In this document: piece by piece, positions 56,478 through 64,000 of the stretch | Position numbering within the stretch: position 1 is the first letter of the stretch | Layout: every line of letters begins with the position of its first letter | Translations under genes and position numbers: made by a program | Origin: Henriciella sp. | Lineage (GTDB): Bacteria; Pseudomonadota; Alphaproteobacteria; Caulobacterales; Hyphomonadaceae | NCBI GenBank assembly: GCA_030066975.1 | Contig: JASJAO010000005.1 | Span: 1 to 64,000 of the forward strand | DNA length: 64,000 nt | Direction of reading: 5' to 3' | The notes under the pieces: model-generated | The model's input: the letters and a program-made list of their open reading frames with translations, nothing else | The model's database searches: none | Told to the model about the DNA's origin: nothing

Positions 56478-56914
56478 ACCTCCGGGCGCCAATCAGGCGC
56501 GGCAAGCTCAAAGCCCGAGAACTCAAATCCCGGCGCGACAATACAGCTGACCAGGGTCCACGCGCCGAGGCTTTCAGAGGTCTGCCAGTAATCCTTCGGC
56601 ACGGTCACTTGCGGGCGCTGACCCTGACGCAGATCCGGGCCGAGAATTGACGCCGTCGCGCCTTTCCCGTCGGGCGGTGACAGCGTGATCGAGAGCGCCG
56701 CGCCCGCGTGCCACAGCCAGTGCTCATCTGCATCCACCCGGTGCCAGGCTGAAACTTCATCAGCCTGCAACAGATAGTAGATCGCGGTCGAATGGCCCCG
56801 GCCCTCGCCCTCTGTGCGATAGGTCTCGGCATAATGCCCACCTTCGGGATGGGCTTTCATCTTGAGCACGCGGATGATCTCGTTCGCGCCGAGATCGCCT
56901 GAAATCGCCGTCAT
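56474..56914 (-). CDS. Cupin-fold DUF985 protein
   Basis: Encodes 146 residues from the ATG at 56914, just after the gloB stop. MKAHPEGGHYAETYRTEGEGRGHSTAIYYLLQADEVSAWHRVDADEHWLWHAGAALSITLS is the cupin_5/DUF985 signature, with WHRVDADEHWLWHAG as a candidate metal site. Function of the family is not firmly known. Co-transcribed with gloB. Confidence 0.85.
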   Translation of the reverse strand: MTAISGDLGANEIIRVLKMKAHPEGGHYAETYRTEGEGRGHSTAIYYLLQADEVSAWHRVDADEHWLWHAGAALSITLSPPDGKGATASILGPDLRQGQRPQVTVPKDYWQTSESLGAWTLVSCIVAPGFEFSGFELAAPDWRPEV

Positions 56915-56915
56915 T

Positions 56916-57677
56916 CTAAAACCGGTCCTTTCGCCCACGCACTTCGGCAAAGGTCGCCACCGGATCGCCCGGATGCCCCATCGCCGCTTGCAGGTCTGGA
57001 TTGTCCGCGCGCAGGAACGGATTGGTCGCAAGCTCCCGCGCCAGTCCCATCGGCACGGTCCGCTCTCCGCGCGACCGCTTATCATCAATCTCCCGGATAT
57101 AAGCCATCAAGTCAGCATTGCCGGTCTCGATCGTCTCAGCAAAGCGCGCGTTGGCCTGTGTGTATTCATGCGCACAATAGAGCGTGGTTTCCGCTGGTAG
57201 CGCCTTGATCGCGGTCATACTGTTCCACATCATCTCCGGATTGCCTTCAAACACGCGGCCACAACCAAGCGCAAACACCGCGTCACCCACAAAGGCCAAC
57301 GCGGCTTCCGGCACATGAAACGCGATATGCCCAAGTGTATGGCCTGGCACGTCGATGACATGCGCCTCAACCGCACCGAGCTTCACCATGTCACCGCCAC
57401 CGACCTGGTGATCAATTCCGGGGATCTTGTCTGCCTCTCCGCGCGGGCCGTAGATCGCGCAACCCGTCGCCTCCTTGATCTTCATATTCCCGCCAGCGTG
57501 ATCCGGATGCCAATGGGTGTTCCAGATCGCGGTGATCGTCCAGCCCTGCGCCTTGGCCTCCGCGAAATACTTGTCCGCATCCGGCGTATCAATCGCCGCG
57601 GTTTCCCCAGACGCTGGATCATGGGCGAGATAGCCATAATTATCATTCAGGCAGGGGAATTGATGTATTGTCAGCAT
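56916..57677 (-). CDS. gloB: Hydroxyacylglutathione hydrolase (glyoxalase II)
   Basis: Encodes 253 residues. Metallo-beta-lactamase motif THWHPDHAGG (H55, H57, D59, H60) and further metal ligands in IDVPGHTLGHIAFHV (H-x-x-G-H) and LYCAHEYTQANARFAE (H). Hydrolyses S-lactoylglutathione in methylglyoxal detoxification. Ends 2 bp before the cupin start. Divergent from a SAM-methyltransferase, an arrangement common in alphaproteobacteria. Confidence 0.95.
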   Translation of the reverse strand: MLTIHQFPCLNDNYGYLAHDPASGETAAIDTPDADKYFAEAKAQGWTITAIWNTHWHPDHAGGNMKIKEATGCAIYGPRGEADKIPGIDHQVGGGDMVKLGAVEAHVIDVPGHTLGHIAFHVPEAALAFVGDAVFALGCGRVFEGNPEMMWNSMTAIKALPAETTLYCAHEYTQANARFAETIETGNADLMAYIREIDDKRSRGERTVPMGLARELATNPFLRADNPDLQAAMGHPGDPVATFAEVRGRKDRF

Positions 57678-57720
57678 GGCACCATCTCTGTCGAAGTCAT
57701 TGTGAGTTGAACAAAGCCAT

Positions 57721-58551
57721 ATGCGCCAATCTGCGGCAACCCTACAAACCTTCTATTCGACCCGGCTCGGACATGCCGCGAGTGGACTGATCGGTCAGAG
57801 GCTGCTTGATCTGTGGGGCGCGTGTGAGGGGCATTCTGTTCTTGTGGTTGGCTATCCGCCGCCCATCTCCAAGCTCTGGATCGATACCGCCCGCGCCTGT
57901 GTCGGGGTTCTGCCAGAGGGTATGGGCGATTTGACCGCGAGCAGTGCCCGCGGCGGCATTGTCACTACCTCACCTGAGAACCGCCTGCCCTTCTCAGACA
58001 ATGTGTTTGATCGCATCGTCCTGCTGCACGCGCTTGAAGAGGCCGACAGCCCGCGCCGCATGATGCGCGATGTCTGGCGGGTCCTCGCGCCGGAAGGGCG
58101 TGTCGTGGTGGTTGCAGCCAATCGCCGGAACTTCTGGTCGATCAATGATAGTCAGGCTTTTGGACACGGCCGGCCCTGGACTCGGCGTCAGCTCATCCGC
58201 TTTCTGGGCGATGGTCTGTTCGATATCACGGCGAGCACAACCGCGGTCTATATGCCCCCGCTCAACTGGCGTATCATTACCGCGGCGGCCCGCTCGTGGG
58301 AACGGGTCGGCGAAGCTGTCCTGCCCGGTCTTGGCGGTGTGGTGCTGGTCGAAGCGGTGAAACGCCTTTACGCCAAACCCGGCGGCAGTGCACCTGCGAC
58401 TGTCAATCAGGCAGCCCCTGCTCAAAATGGCGTCCAACCTCTCCCAATCAAAAAAGCCGAGCGTGTTTCAAAAAAAGAGATGCCGAAAACAGATTCTGAG
58501 GTTAACACTGTAGCTGACAGAAATTCGATGCAGAATAAGGAGATGGGCTGA
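57721..58551 (+). CDS. SAM-dependent methyltransferase (type 11-like)
   Basis: Encodes 276 residues. Class I signature: HSVLVVGYPPPI, NRLPFSDNVFDRIVLLHALEEADSPRRMMRDVWRVLAPEGRVVVVAANR, i.e. motif I region plus D-R-I-V-L-x-H-A-L. The Gly of motif I is followed by Tyr-Pro, so motif I is atypical. The Gly/Ala/Lys-rich end (PATVNQAAPAQNGVQP ...) is disordered. ATG-coupled to a PII gene. Substrate unknown. Confidence 0.75.
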   Translation: MRQSAATLQTFYSTRLGHAASGLIGQRLLDLWGACEGHSVLVVGYPPPISKLWIDTARACVGVLPEGMGDLTASSARGGIVTTSPENRLPFSDNVFDRIVLLHALEEADSPRRMMRDVWRVLAPEGRVVVVAANRRNFWSINDSQAFGHGRPWTRRQLIRFLGDGLFDITASTTAVYMPPLNWRIITAAARSWERVGEAVLPGLGGVVLVEAVKRLYAKPGGSAPATVNQAAPAQNGVQPLPIKKAERVSKKEMPKTDSEVNTVADRNSMQNKEMG

Positions 58552-58895
58552 TGAAACTCATTACTGCGATTTTCAAACCCAGCCGATTGGATGCCGTGAT
58601 TGATGCTTTGGGTGAGGTCGGCGTTTCCGGGCTGACCGTCACCGAAGTGCGCGGCTATGGCCGCCAGCAGGGCAAGACTGAAGTGTACCGCGGCGCAGAG
58701 TATGAAGTGCGCCTGCTGCCAAAGGTCAAAGTCGAAGTGGCCTGCACAGCAGAGGAAGCTGACCGGGTGCTCGAAGTGGTCACTGCGGCAGCGAATACCG
58801 GCACGATCGGCGACGGCAAGATCTTCGTGACGCCGATGGATACGGTCGTGCGCATTCGCACGGGTGAGCGTGATAGCCAGGCGATTGGTGGCTAA
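58551..58895 (+). CDS. PII signal transduction protein (GlnB/GlnK family)
   Basis: Encodes 114 residues (112 is usual). T-loop RGAEYEVRLLPKVKVEV with Tyr51, the uridylylation site; C-terminal GTIGDGKIFVTPMDTVVRIRTGERD is the B/C-loop signature. Senses 2-oxoglutarate and ATP/ADP and controls nitrogen metabolism proteins. It starts on the stop of the methyltransferase gene and not beside amtB or glnA, an unusual neighbourhood. An intrinsic terminator follows. Confidence 0.95.
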   Translation: MKLITAIFKPSRLDAVIDALGEVGVSGLTVTEVRGYGRQQGKTEVYRGAEYEVRLLPKVKVEVACTAEEADRVLEVVTAAANTGTIGDGKIFVTPMDTVVRIRTGERDSQAIGG

Positions 58896-58920
58896 AAGCG
58901 TCTACTGAACCATCTTGAAG

Positions 58921-58955
58921 CGCCTGTTTCCTAATCTGGAAGCAGGCGTTTTCGC
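58921..58955 (+). terminator. Intrinsic terminator after the PII gene
   Basis: CGCCTGTTTCC, loop TAATCT, GGAAGCAGGCG (58921-58948, one G-T pair) followed by TTTTCGCTTT. Confidence 0.85.
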
Positions 58956-59031
58956 TTTGGCCACGATACTGCAGAGGTCTTGATTTTATTCGCGCGACGC
59001 TACAGGTGATGGCGCAGAACAGGAGCGCAAA

Positions 59032-60111
59032 ATGGCGGGCCCGCAGCCACTTTCAAACATCCTTGAAATCACCCCTTATAAAGGGGGGCAGAAACTTGAG
59101 TCCGGTTGGAAGCTCTCTTCCAACGAGAACCCACTCGGTTGCAGCCCAAAGGCTCAGGAGGCGGCAATCGAAGCCGCCAAATCCTTGCACCTCTATCCTG
59201 ATGGCGGGGCGACGAAGTTGCGCGAGGCGATTGCGGGCAAGTATGGCATCGACGCTGAGCGCATCATTTGCGGCGCCGGGTCTGACGAGATCTTCCAATT
59301 GCTCGGCCGCGCTTACCTTCAGCCCGGTGACGAGATCCTGCAGTCACAACATGGCTTTCTGGTCTACCGGCTGGTCGCGCAGCAATCGGGCGCCGAGACG
59401 ATCAGCGCGCCTGAGACAGATCTCCGCACAGACGTCGATGCGCTGTTGGAGCGGATTACGCCCCGCACTAAGATCGTGTTTCTGGCCAATCCGAACAATC
59501 CAACAGGCTCCTACATTCCTTATGAGGAAGTGAAACGCCTGCACGCTGAAATCCCCGAGAATGTACTGCTGGTCCTCGACGGCGCCTATGCTGAATATGT
59601 CCGTCACAATGACTATTCTGCGGGCATGGATCTCGCCGGAGAGATGCCAAACGTACTCGTCACGCGCACGTTCTCGAAAATTCACGGTCTGGCCGCCCTG
59701 CGCCTTGGATGGGCTTACGGTCCTGCCAGTGTAATTGATGCGCTGAACCGCACCCGCGGGCCGTTCAATGTCAGTGCGGTCGCACAGGCCGCCGGGATCG
59801 CAGCCATCGCAGACGACACGTTTCAAGCCCAATCCATCGACCACAATATTGCGGAGCTGGAGCGCGTGCGCTCGGCGATCGACAAGCTCGGCTTTGAAAC
59901 TTTCACCAGCGTCGGCAATTTCTTTCTGGTGAGATTTGAACAAAGAGACGGACGCCGCAGCACGGACGCCGACGCCTTCCTCCGCGCGCGGGGGATCGTT
60001 GTGCGCGATGTGAATGTCTATGGACTGCCGGATTATCTGCGCATCTCTATCGGCACCAAACCGGCTAATGATGATGTGATCGCAACGTTTGAAGCCTTTG
60101 CGGCGCGCTGA
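59032..60111 (+). CDS. hisC: Histidinol-phosphate / aromatic aminotransferase
   Basis: Encodes 359 residues. Fold type I PLP aminotransferase: SSNENPLGCSPKAQEAA, GAGSDEIFQLLGRAYLQPGDEIL, ANPNNPTGSYIP, D183 (LVLDGAYAEYV) and PLP-lysine K216 in TFSKIHGLAALRLGWAYG. Closest by pattern to HisC; followed directly by a prephenate dehydrogenase-type gene, as in hisC-tyrA clusters where HisC also serves Tyr/Phe synthesis. Overlaps the next gene (TGATG). Confidence 0.9.
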   Translation: MAGPQPLSNILEITPYKGGQKLESGWKLSSNENPLGCSPKAQEAAIEAAKSLHLYPDGGATKLREAIAGKYGIDAERIICGAGSDEIFQLLGRAYLQPGDEILQSQHGFLVYRLVAQQSGAETISAPETDLRTDVDALLERITPRTKIVFLANPNNPTGSYIPYEEVKRLHAEIPENVLLVLDGAYAEYVRHNDYSAGMDLAGEMPNVLVTRTFSKIHGLAALRLGWAYGPASVIDALNRTRGPFNVSAVAQAAGIAAIADDTFQAQSIDHNIAELERVRSAIDKLGFETFTSVGNFFLVRFEQRDGRRSTDADAFLRARGIVVRDVNVYGLPDYLRISIGTKPANDDVIATFEAFAAR

Positions 60112-61040
60112 TGACGGCTCCGGTATTTGATAAGATTGCGATCATCGGCGTCGGCCTGCTCGGGGCGTCGATTGCGCATGCGGCAACAGCTTATGAAGCG
60201 GCGCAGCGCATTGCCTACTATGATGCCAGCCCGGACGCGATGGCGCTCGCCGCGCGGGTCGTGCCCGGTCTCGGCGCCAACAGCGCCAGCGACGCAGTGC
60301 GCGATGCCGATGCGGTGTTTCTCTGTACACCCGTTGGGGCCTTTGGTGCAGTGACCGCAGAGATCGCTGATGCCCTCGCCCCGGGCGCAATCCTGACCGA
60401 TGTCGGGTCCGTCAAAGCCAGAGCCGCGAGCGACATGGCTGCTGCCTGCCCGAATGGGGTTCATCTCATCCCGGGCCATCCCGTGGCCGGAACCGAACAA
60501 TCCGGTCCCGATGCCGGTTTTGCCAGTCTGTTTCAGAATGCCTGGCATATTCTCACCCCGCTGGAGGATGAGAGCGAAGACTACCGCGATGCAGTCGGCC
60601 AACTCACGGCTTTCTGGGAAACGCTCGGGGCAAAGGTCGAGACGATGAGCACGCGTCGCCATGATCGCGTGCTCGCGATCACCTCACATCTGCCCCACCT
60701 GATCGCCTTCAACATCGTCTCGACGGCCTATGACATGGAAACCGTGGAAGAAGGCGAAGTCGTCAAATACTCGGCCGGCGGTTTTCGCGATTTCACCCGG
60801 ATTGCCGCCTCCGATCCAACCATGTGGCGTGATGTCTTTCTGACCAATAAGGACGCCGTGCTGGAAACGCTTGGCCGTTTCAGTGAGGATCTCGCCGCGC
60901 TGCAGCGGGCCATTCGCTGGGGAGATGGTGATACGCTGATGCAGGAATTCACCCGCGCGCGCGGCATTCGCAAGGCCATCATTGATGCCGGTCAGGATAC
61001 AGATGAAGTCGATTTCGGTCGGCGTCCCATCGAGGACTGA
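60111..61040 (+). CDS. tyrC: Prephenate / arogenate dehydrogenase (TyrA/TyrC type)
   Basis: Encodes 309 residues. NAD(P) motif IAIIGVGLLGASIAHA (residues 9-24), VFLCTPVGAF, the substrate-binding HPVAGTEQSGPDAG and SHLPHLIAFNIV region. No chorismate mutase or ACT domain is visible. Catalyses oxidative decarboxylation in tyrosine synthesis; cofactor and substrate preference (prephenate or arogenate) not readable. Operon with the aminotransferase. Confidence 0.9.
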   Translation: MTAPVFDKIAIIGVGLLGASIAHAATAYEAAQRIAYYDASPDAMALAARVVPGLGANSASDAVRDADAVFLCTPVGAFGAVTAEIADALAPGAILTDVGSVKARAASDMAAACPNGVHLIPGHPVAGTEQSGPDAGFASLFQNAWHILTPLEDESEDYRDAVGQLTAFWETLGAKVETMSTRRHDRVLAITSHLPHLIAFNIVSTAYDMETVEEGEVVKYSAGGFRDFTRIAASDPTMWRDVFLTNKDAVLETLGRFSEDLAALQRAIRWGDGDTLMQEFTRARGIRKAIIDAGQDTDEVDFGRRPIED

Positions 61041-61053
61041 AGTCGCGTGGCTT

Positions 61054-61092
61054 AGAGACGGACAGCACTCCCCTTCTGCGCCGTCCGTCTCT
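61054..61092 (+). terminator. Hairpin after the hisC-tyr operon
   Basis: AGAGACGGAC ... GTCCGTCTCT, a perfect 10-bp stem with a 19-base loop (61054-61092), 13 bp after the stop. A second hairpin, GGCCTTG ... CAAGGCC (61125-61152), follows. The remaining gap to 61331 shows no gene. The T tract is weak, so termination may be Rho-dependent. Confidence 0.55.
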
Positions 61093-61331
61093 TGTGCCTT
61101 CCCCTCGGGCACCGCCGCCACGTTGGCCTTGCACCTACGGATGTACAAGGCCCTCGCAACTCGGACGCCAGCGAACACGTTGAGATCCCTCAACTTGCTG
61201 CCCCCCGTCCTGGACACCTGTCTAAAACACCCAACCTGAACGATATGTCATGAAGCCTGTTGGGGTTTGTTCATGTTCCCGGCCTGCGTTTGAAATTGGA
61301 CGCCGCTTGGTGAATGTGGCAATGTTTCGCC

Positions 61332-61811
61332 ATGCGTATTACATCGGCTCTTCTTGCATTTGCGCTGCTTGTTGGCTGCGCATCGAACCAGGTTTATGGT
61401 CCAGCGGCTTCCTCCAACGCGGTGGGCTACAGCGATCAGGTGATCGAAAACAATCGCTACCGGATCAAATACAAGGATAGCGATATTGAGCGCGCCCGTG
61501 TCCGCGCCCTGAAACGCGCGGCAGAGATTACCGATCAGACCGGGGCAGAATGGTTCCAGATCGTCAGCGCGTACGATGATGTTCCCGGCGCCTATCGGGA
61601 GAACCAGCCCAGTGTCACCATCGGCGGCTCAACCGGGTCAAGCGGACGGACAAGTGTCGGCGTTGGCTTAGGAATCGGATTTCCCGTCGGCTCATCTCGC
61701 GCCCCCGCCGGAACCCATTCTCTGGAAATCATCACCGGGTCAGGTGAGGCACCGGAAGGCGAAGACATTTACATCGCCCGGGATGTGCTCGCCAATCTAG
61801 CAGAGGTTTAG
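61332..61811 (+). CDS. Lipoprotein of the CC0125/CC1285 type
   Basis: Encodes 159 residues from the ATG at 61332. Lipobox LLVGCAS (Cys near residue 16). Central block YRIKYKDSDIERARVRALKRAAEITDQTGAEWFQIV is the family hallmark, followed by a Gly/Ser-rich linker and GTHSLEIITGSGEAPEGEDIYIARDVLANL. Such lipoproteins are widespread in Caulobacterales/Hyphomonadaceae; function unknown. Stop overlaps the convergent SDR stop by 4 bp. Confidence 0.8.
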   Translation: MRITSALLAFALLVGCASNQVYGPAASSNAVGYSDQVIENNRYRIKYKDSDIERARVRALKRAAEITDQTGAEWFQIVSAYDDVPGAYRENQPSVTIGGSTGSSGRTSVGVGLGIGFPVGSSRAPAGTHSLEIITGSGEAPEGEDIYIARDVLANLAEV

Positions 61812-62518
61812 GCTGGGACTTCCACCCCGGCCCAATCAAAGACTTTTCCGCTTGCCTCGGGCGTCAGACCTTCAATCACTCCAATCAGCGCGGAGGCGGA
61901 ACGCTCCGGCGTGAACAATTTGCCGTCGGGCACATTGCCTTGAAACGGTTTGGACAAAGCCGTGTCCACAGTTCCCGGATGCAGGCCAACTGCAATGAAC
62001 TGATCATTTCGACGCGCCTGCTCAATCGCATAATTGCGGATCAACATATTCAGCGCCGCTTTTGAAGCGCGATAGGCGTGCCAGCCGCCGAGCCGATTGT
62101 CAGAGATTGACCCGACCCGCGCCGACAGCGCCGCAAACACAGCCCGCTCCTTGCGGGGCATAATCGGGATGAAGTGTTTGGCGACCAGTGCCGGACCAAT
62201 CGTGTTGACCGCAAACACTTGTTCAAACGCGGAGCCGCCCTGCTGGCGCATCGATTTTTCCGGCTGCAAGCCATCTGAGTTGGAAAGGATCCCGCTCGCC
62301 ACGATCACCAGATCGGGTGCGCCTTGCGCGCCAATATCGGACGCGGCCGTTGCGATACTGTCCTCATCGCTAAGATCAATCCGGCCGGGATGGACATGCG
62401 CGGAAGAGCCCTCCACGGGCCGACGAGACAAGGCATGAACGGTGTGCCCGGCACTGGCATAAGCAGAGACAAAAGCGGCACCAATGCCACCACTCGCGCC
62501 GATAATCACAATCCGCAT
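61808..62518 (-). CDS. SDR-family NAD(P)-dependent oxidoreductase (CsgA-like)
   Basis: Encodes 236 residues. GASGGIGAAFVSAYASAGHTVHALSRR, the SDR coenzyme site, NTIGPALVAKHF and catalytic AYRASKAALNM (Y-x3-K) with preceding S (AALSARVG). The length and the C-terminal GVIEGLTPEASGKVFDWAGVEVP are typical of C-factor/CsgA-like SDRs. Substrate unknown. Confidence 0.85.
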   Translation of the reverse strand: MRIVIIGASGGIGAAFVSAYASAGHTVHALSRRPVEGSSAHVHPGRIDLSDEDSIATAASDIGAQGAPDLVIVASGILSNSDGLQPEKSMRQQGGSAFEQVFAVNTIGPALVAKHFIPIMPRKERAVFAALSARVGSISDNRLGGWHAYRASKAALNMLIRNYAIEQARRNDQFIAVGLHPGTVDTALSKPFQGNVPDGKLFTPERSASALIGVIEGLTPEASGKVFDWAGVEVPA

Positions 62519-62571
62519 AACCGCTCCCTCACTTGACTGAGGGAGCTAGGTCGCCACCTGATAAAGTACAG

Positions 62572-63108
62572 TCAGACGCGCACACCGGCCTTCTGGCGAT
62601 AGATTTCCAACAGATCGAGCTGTTCAGGCTTAGGGCTGCCTTCCGCCTCCGAAACCGTGACCAGCATACCGTCCAGATCAACCATTTCCTTGCGGCCCAT
62701 GCCGGGAGATCGTTGCACAAAATCGGTCATTTTCGACATGATGACATGCGGCGCCGCTGTTTCTCTCGCCAGCCAACCGGCTTGCGTGATTAAGGCGTTG
62801 GCATCGGCTTCATTCAACTCGAAGTGATGCATGATCTCACCGCGAATGCTCGCCTCCTGCCGCTCTGTCAGCGGCCCGCGCGCCTGCGCGATTTCGAGCA
62901 TCAATATGGTCGCGGCTTCGCGGGGATCGTCCACGACCTGTAGTCCGCCTCTGCCTGAGCGCCGCTTGAACGCCAGTTTCCGCGGCAGGTTCGCTACCGT
63001 CTCCGCCGCCTTGATCCCGTCCTTGGCGACGCCGCTCAGCATTTTCAGACGCCAGTACCAGACGGCCAGAAAACCAATAAATCCAATGATCATTGCTATA
63101 ATAGGCAT
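62572..63108 (-). CDS. TerB-like protein with N-terminal membrane anchor
   Basis: Encodes 178 residues. One transmembrane segment MPIIAMIIGFIGFLAVWYW at the start, then a basic linker and a helical domain with acidic clusters (ILMLEIAQARGPLTERQEASIRGEIMHHFELNEADANALITQAGWLAR), the TerB/DnaJ-like tellurite family pattern. Inner-membrane-anchored, cytoplasmic domain. Function in alphaproteobacteria unknown. Confidence 0.65.
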   Translation of the reverse strand: MPIIAMIIGFIGFLAVWYWRLKMLSGVAKDGIKAAETVANLPRKLAFKRRSGRGGLQVVDDPREAATILMLEIAQARGPLTERQEASIRGEIMHHFELNEADANALITQAGWLARETAAPHVIMSKMTDFVQRSPGMGRKEMVDLDGMLVTVSEAEGSPKPEQLDLLEIYRQKAGVRV

Positions 63109-63255
63109 GCTGCACTCTTGTCCGTCATCTGAACCAACTCACTCGATCCAGTCTTGGTGGGCCTGAATAGAAGATAAAGCAAGCGCGTTCTTCAAACAAC
63201 GCAGAAGGCGGTCAAAAACCTTGAAAAAAGGTCACGCTTCTGGGTTTATTGAGCG

Positions 63256-63621
63256 ATGATTCAAGACGATTTCAACACATTCTGTCAGGGTCTGACCGCC
63301 ACTACGTATGTCGTCCAATGGGGCGATTCTGATGTCTGGAAAGTTGGTGGCAAAGTCTTCGCGATCGCAGGCTGGAACGATACGTCGGAGTTTGCGGTCA
63401 CGTTTAAAGTCAGCCCGCTCTCTTTTGATATCCTCAAGGAGCAACCGGGACTGCGGCCTGCGCCCTATCTCGCCTCACGTGGGATGAAATGGATCCAGCA
63501 CTATGCGCAACCTGGCCTCGCTGATGACGATCTGAAAGCCTACATTCAGGAAAGCCACCGGCTGGTCGCCAGTGGCTTGTCCAAAAAGAAACAACGCGAA
63601 CTCGGATTGCTCGAAGCCTGA
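63256..63621 (+). CDS. MmcQ/YjbR family DNA-binding-like protein
   Basis: Encodes 121 residues. VVQWGDSDVWKVGGKVFAIAGW ... FAVTFKVSPLSFDILKEQPGLRPAPYLASRGMKWIQHYAQPGLADDDLKAYIQESHRLVASGLSKKKQREL, the CyaY-like fold pattern of MmcQ/YjbR proteins. Their role is not well defined. The stop abuts the convergent next gene (63622). Confidence 0.85.
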   Translation: MIQDDFNTFCQGLTATTYVVQWGDSDVWKVGGKVFAIAGWNDTSEFAVTFKVSPLSFDILKEQPGLRPAPYLASRGMKWIQHYAQPGLADDDLKAYIQESHRLVASGLSKKKQRELGLLEA

Positions 63622-64000
63622 TTAAGGCGCGCCGCCCTCGATTGCCTCGTTGATACCATCCGGATTGTGCGCCTGTTGGACGACATAGGCGCGGATCGCC
63701 TCAATCTCGTCTGTGGACAGAACGTCAGCAAAGGACACCATACCAATCGACTGTAGATTGCCGTCGGCGACGACGCCTTTCCACGCCTCCGCACTCGCGG
63801 TGTAGGCTGACCAGCGTAGATCCGGCAACACGCCGGAACTCACCGCAAACGGGCCATGGCAGACCGTACAGTTGCGGGCATACTGCACCAGGCCAATCGC
63901 CAATTGCTCATCGGTACCAAACTCTTCGGCCTTGGGGGTGGGCTCGACCATGGGGATATCAATATCCGCGATCACCTGATCCCCGCCGAGCTTGAACGTG
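63622..64000 (-). CDS. C-terminal part of a PQQ-dependent quinohaemoprotein / cytochrome c (N-terminus outside window)
   Basis: The minus-strand frame is open to the right edge (...FKLGGDQVIADIDIP) and ends at 63622, so only about 125 residues are visible. Haem motif CTVCH with an upstream helix (ATRNARN-like LVQYARNCTVCHGPFAVSSGVLPDLRWSAYT) and a Met-containing loop NLQSIGMVSFADVLS. The linker PMVEPTPKAEEFG before the haem is typical of the C-terminal cytochrome domain fused to PQQ alcohol dehydrogenases. Periplasmic electron transfer. Confidence 0.7.
   Translation of the reverse strand, partial: TFKLGGDQVIADIDIPMVEPTPKAEEFGTDEQLAIGLVQYARNCTVCHGPFAVSSGVLPDLRWSAYTASAEAWKGVVADGNLQSIGMVSFADVLSTDEIEAIRAYVVQQAHNPDGINEAIEGGAP

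Overview
The window joins a lambda-like temperate prophage (1 to about 36170, left end outside the window) to chromosome (about 36180-64000). The organism looks like an alphaproteobacterium of the Hyphomonadaceae/Maricaulales/Caulobacterales type. The sequence is GC-rich, trigger factor lies next to a tRNA-Leu(UAG) gene, gloB is divergent from a SAM methyltransferase, a lipoprotein of the CC0125/CC1285 type is present, and the prophage carries a GapR/DUF2312-like protein. This is family-level recognition from sequence, not a database result.

Prophage, minus strand, from packaging to tail. The order is small terminase (ends 20335), large terminase, gpW-like protein, a cargo block (a hypothetical protein and a Dam-type adenine methylase), portal, S49 protease, a separate acidic-repeat scaffold-like protein, decoration protein D, major capsid protein E, a coiled-coil protein, head-tail and tail-end proteins, tail tube, a G/GT chaperone pair expressed through an apparent -1 frameshift, tape measure, tail-tip proteins and a fibre gene cut by the window edge. 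This is the lambda/HK97 siphovirus plan.

Prophage, early region. A leftward chain of 15 genes, nearly all joined by short start/stop overlaps, runs from 30057 to 23728. It carries two small regulators, an NPPY-type DNA methyltransferase, two ASCH/PUA-like proteins, a zinc-ribbon protein, an HNH protein, a GapR-like protein and small membrane proteins. A structured gap and two replication-type genes follow. The first of these, O-like, contains three 21-bp tandem repeats that look like an origin. Several GTTGC boxes lie just before the small terminase and mark a possible cos/packaging region.

Prophage, rightward arm (30134-36160). An XRE repressor and a small membrane protein are followed by two near-perfect operator palindromes and then a coupled operon: a basic protein, a 655-residue ParB-like protein, two hypotheticals, a PAPS-reductase-type PP-loop protein, excisionase and tyrosine integrase. 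The integrase ends next to the 5' half of a tRNA-Leu gene, which marks the attachment site. ParB-like plus PP-loop recalls the IbrB/IbrA and Dnd-type pairings and is the most interesting functional hypothesis here.

Chromosome. The genes are tig; a Gfo/Idh/MocA oxidoreductase with a TauD/SyrP-type dioxygenase; a large outer-membrane barrel protein with SdrD-B-like domains and its small secreted partner; a lipoprotein cytochrome c; an outer-membrane protein; a MarR regulator; an NTF2-like protein; a 3-hydroxyisobutyryl-CoA hydrolase-type protein; a SulP transporter; an SDR; a TPR lipoprotein; a second TauD-type dioxygenase; a GNAT protein and hemB; two palindromic repeat clusters; a nitroreductase; a DUF985 cupin with gloB; a methyltransferase and a PII protein; hisC and tyrA/tyrC; a lipoprotein; an SDR; a TerB-like protein; an MmcQ/YjbR protein; and the C-terminal end of a quinohaemoprotein. 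No CRISPR array, rRNA or insertion sequence was seen.
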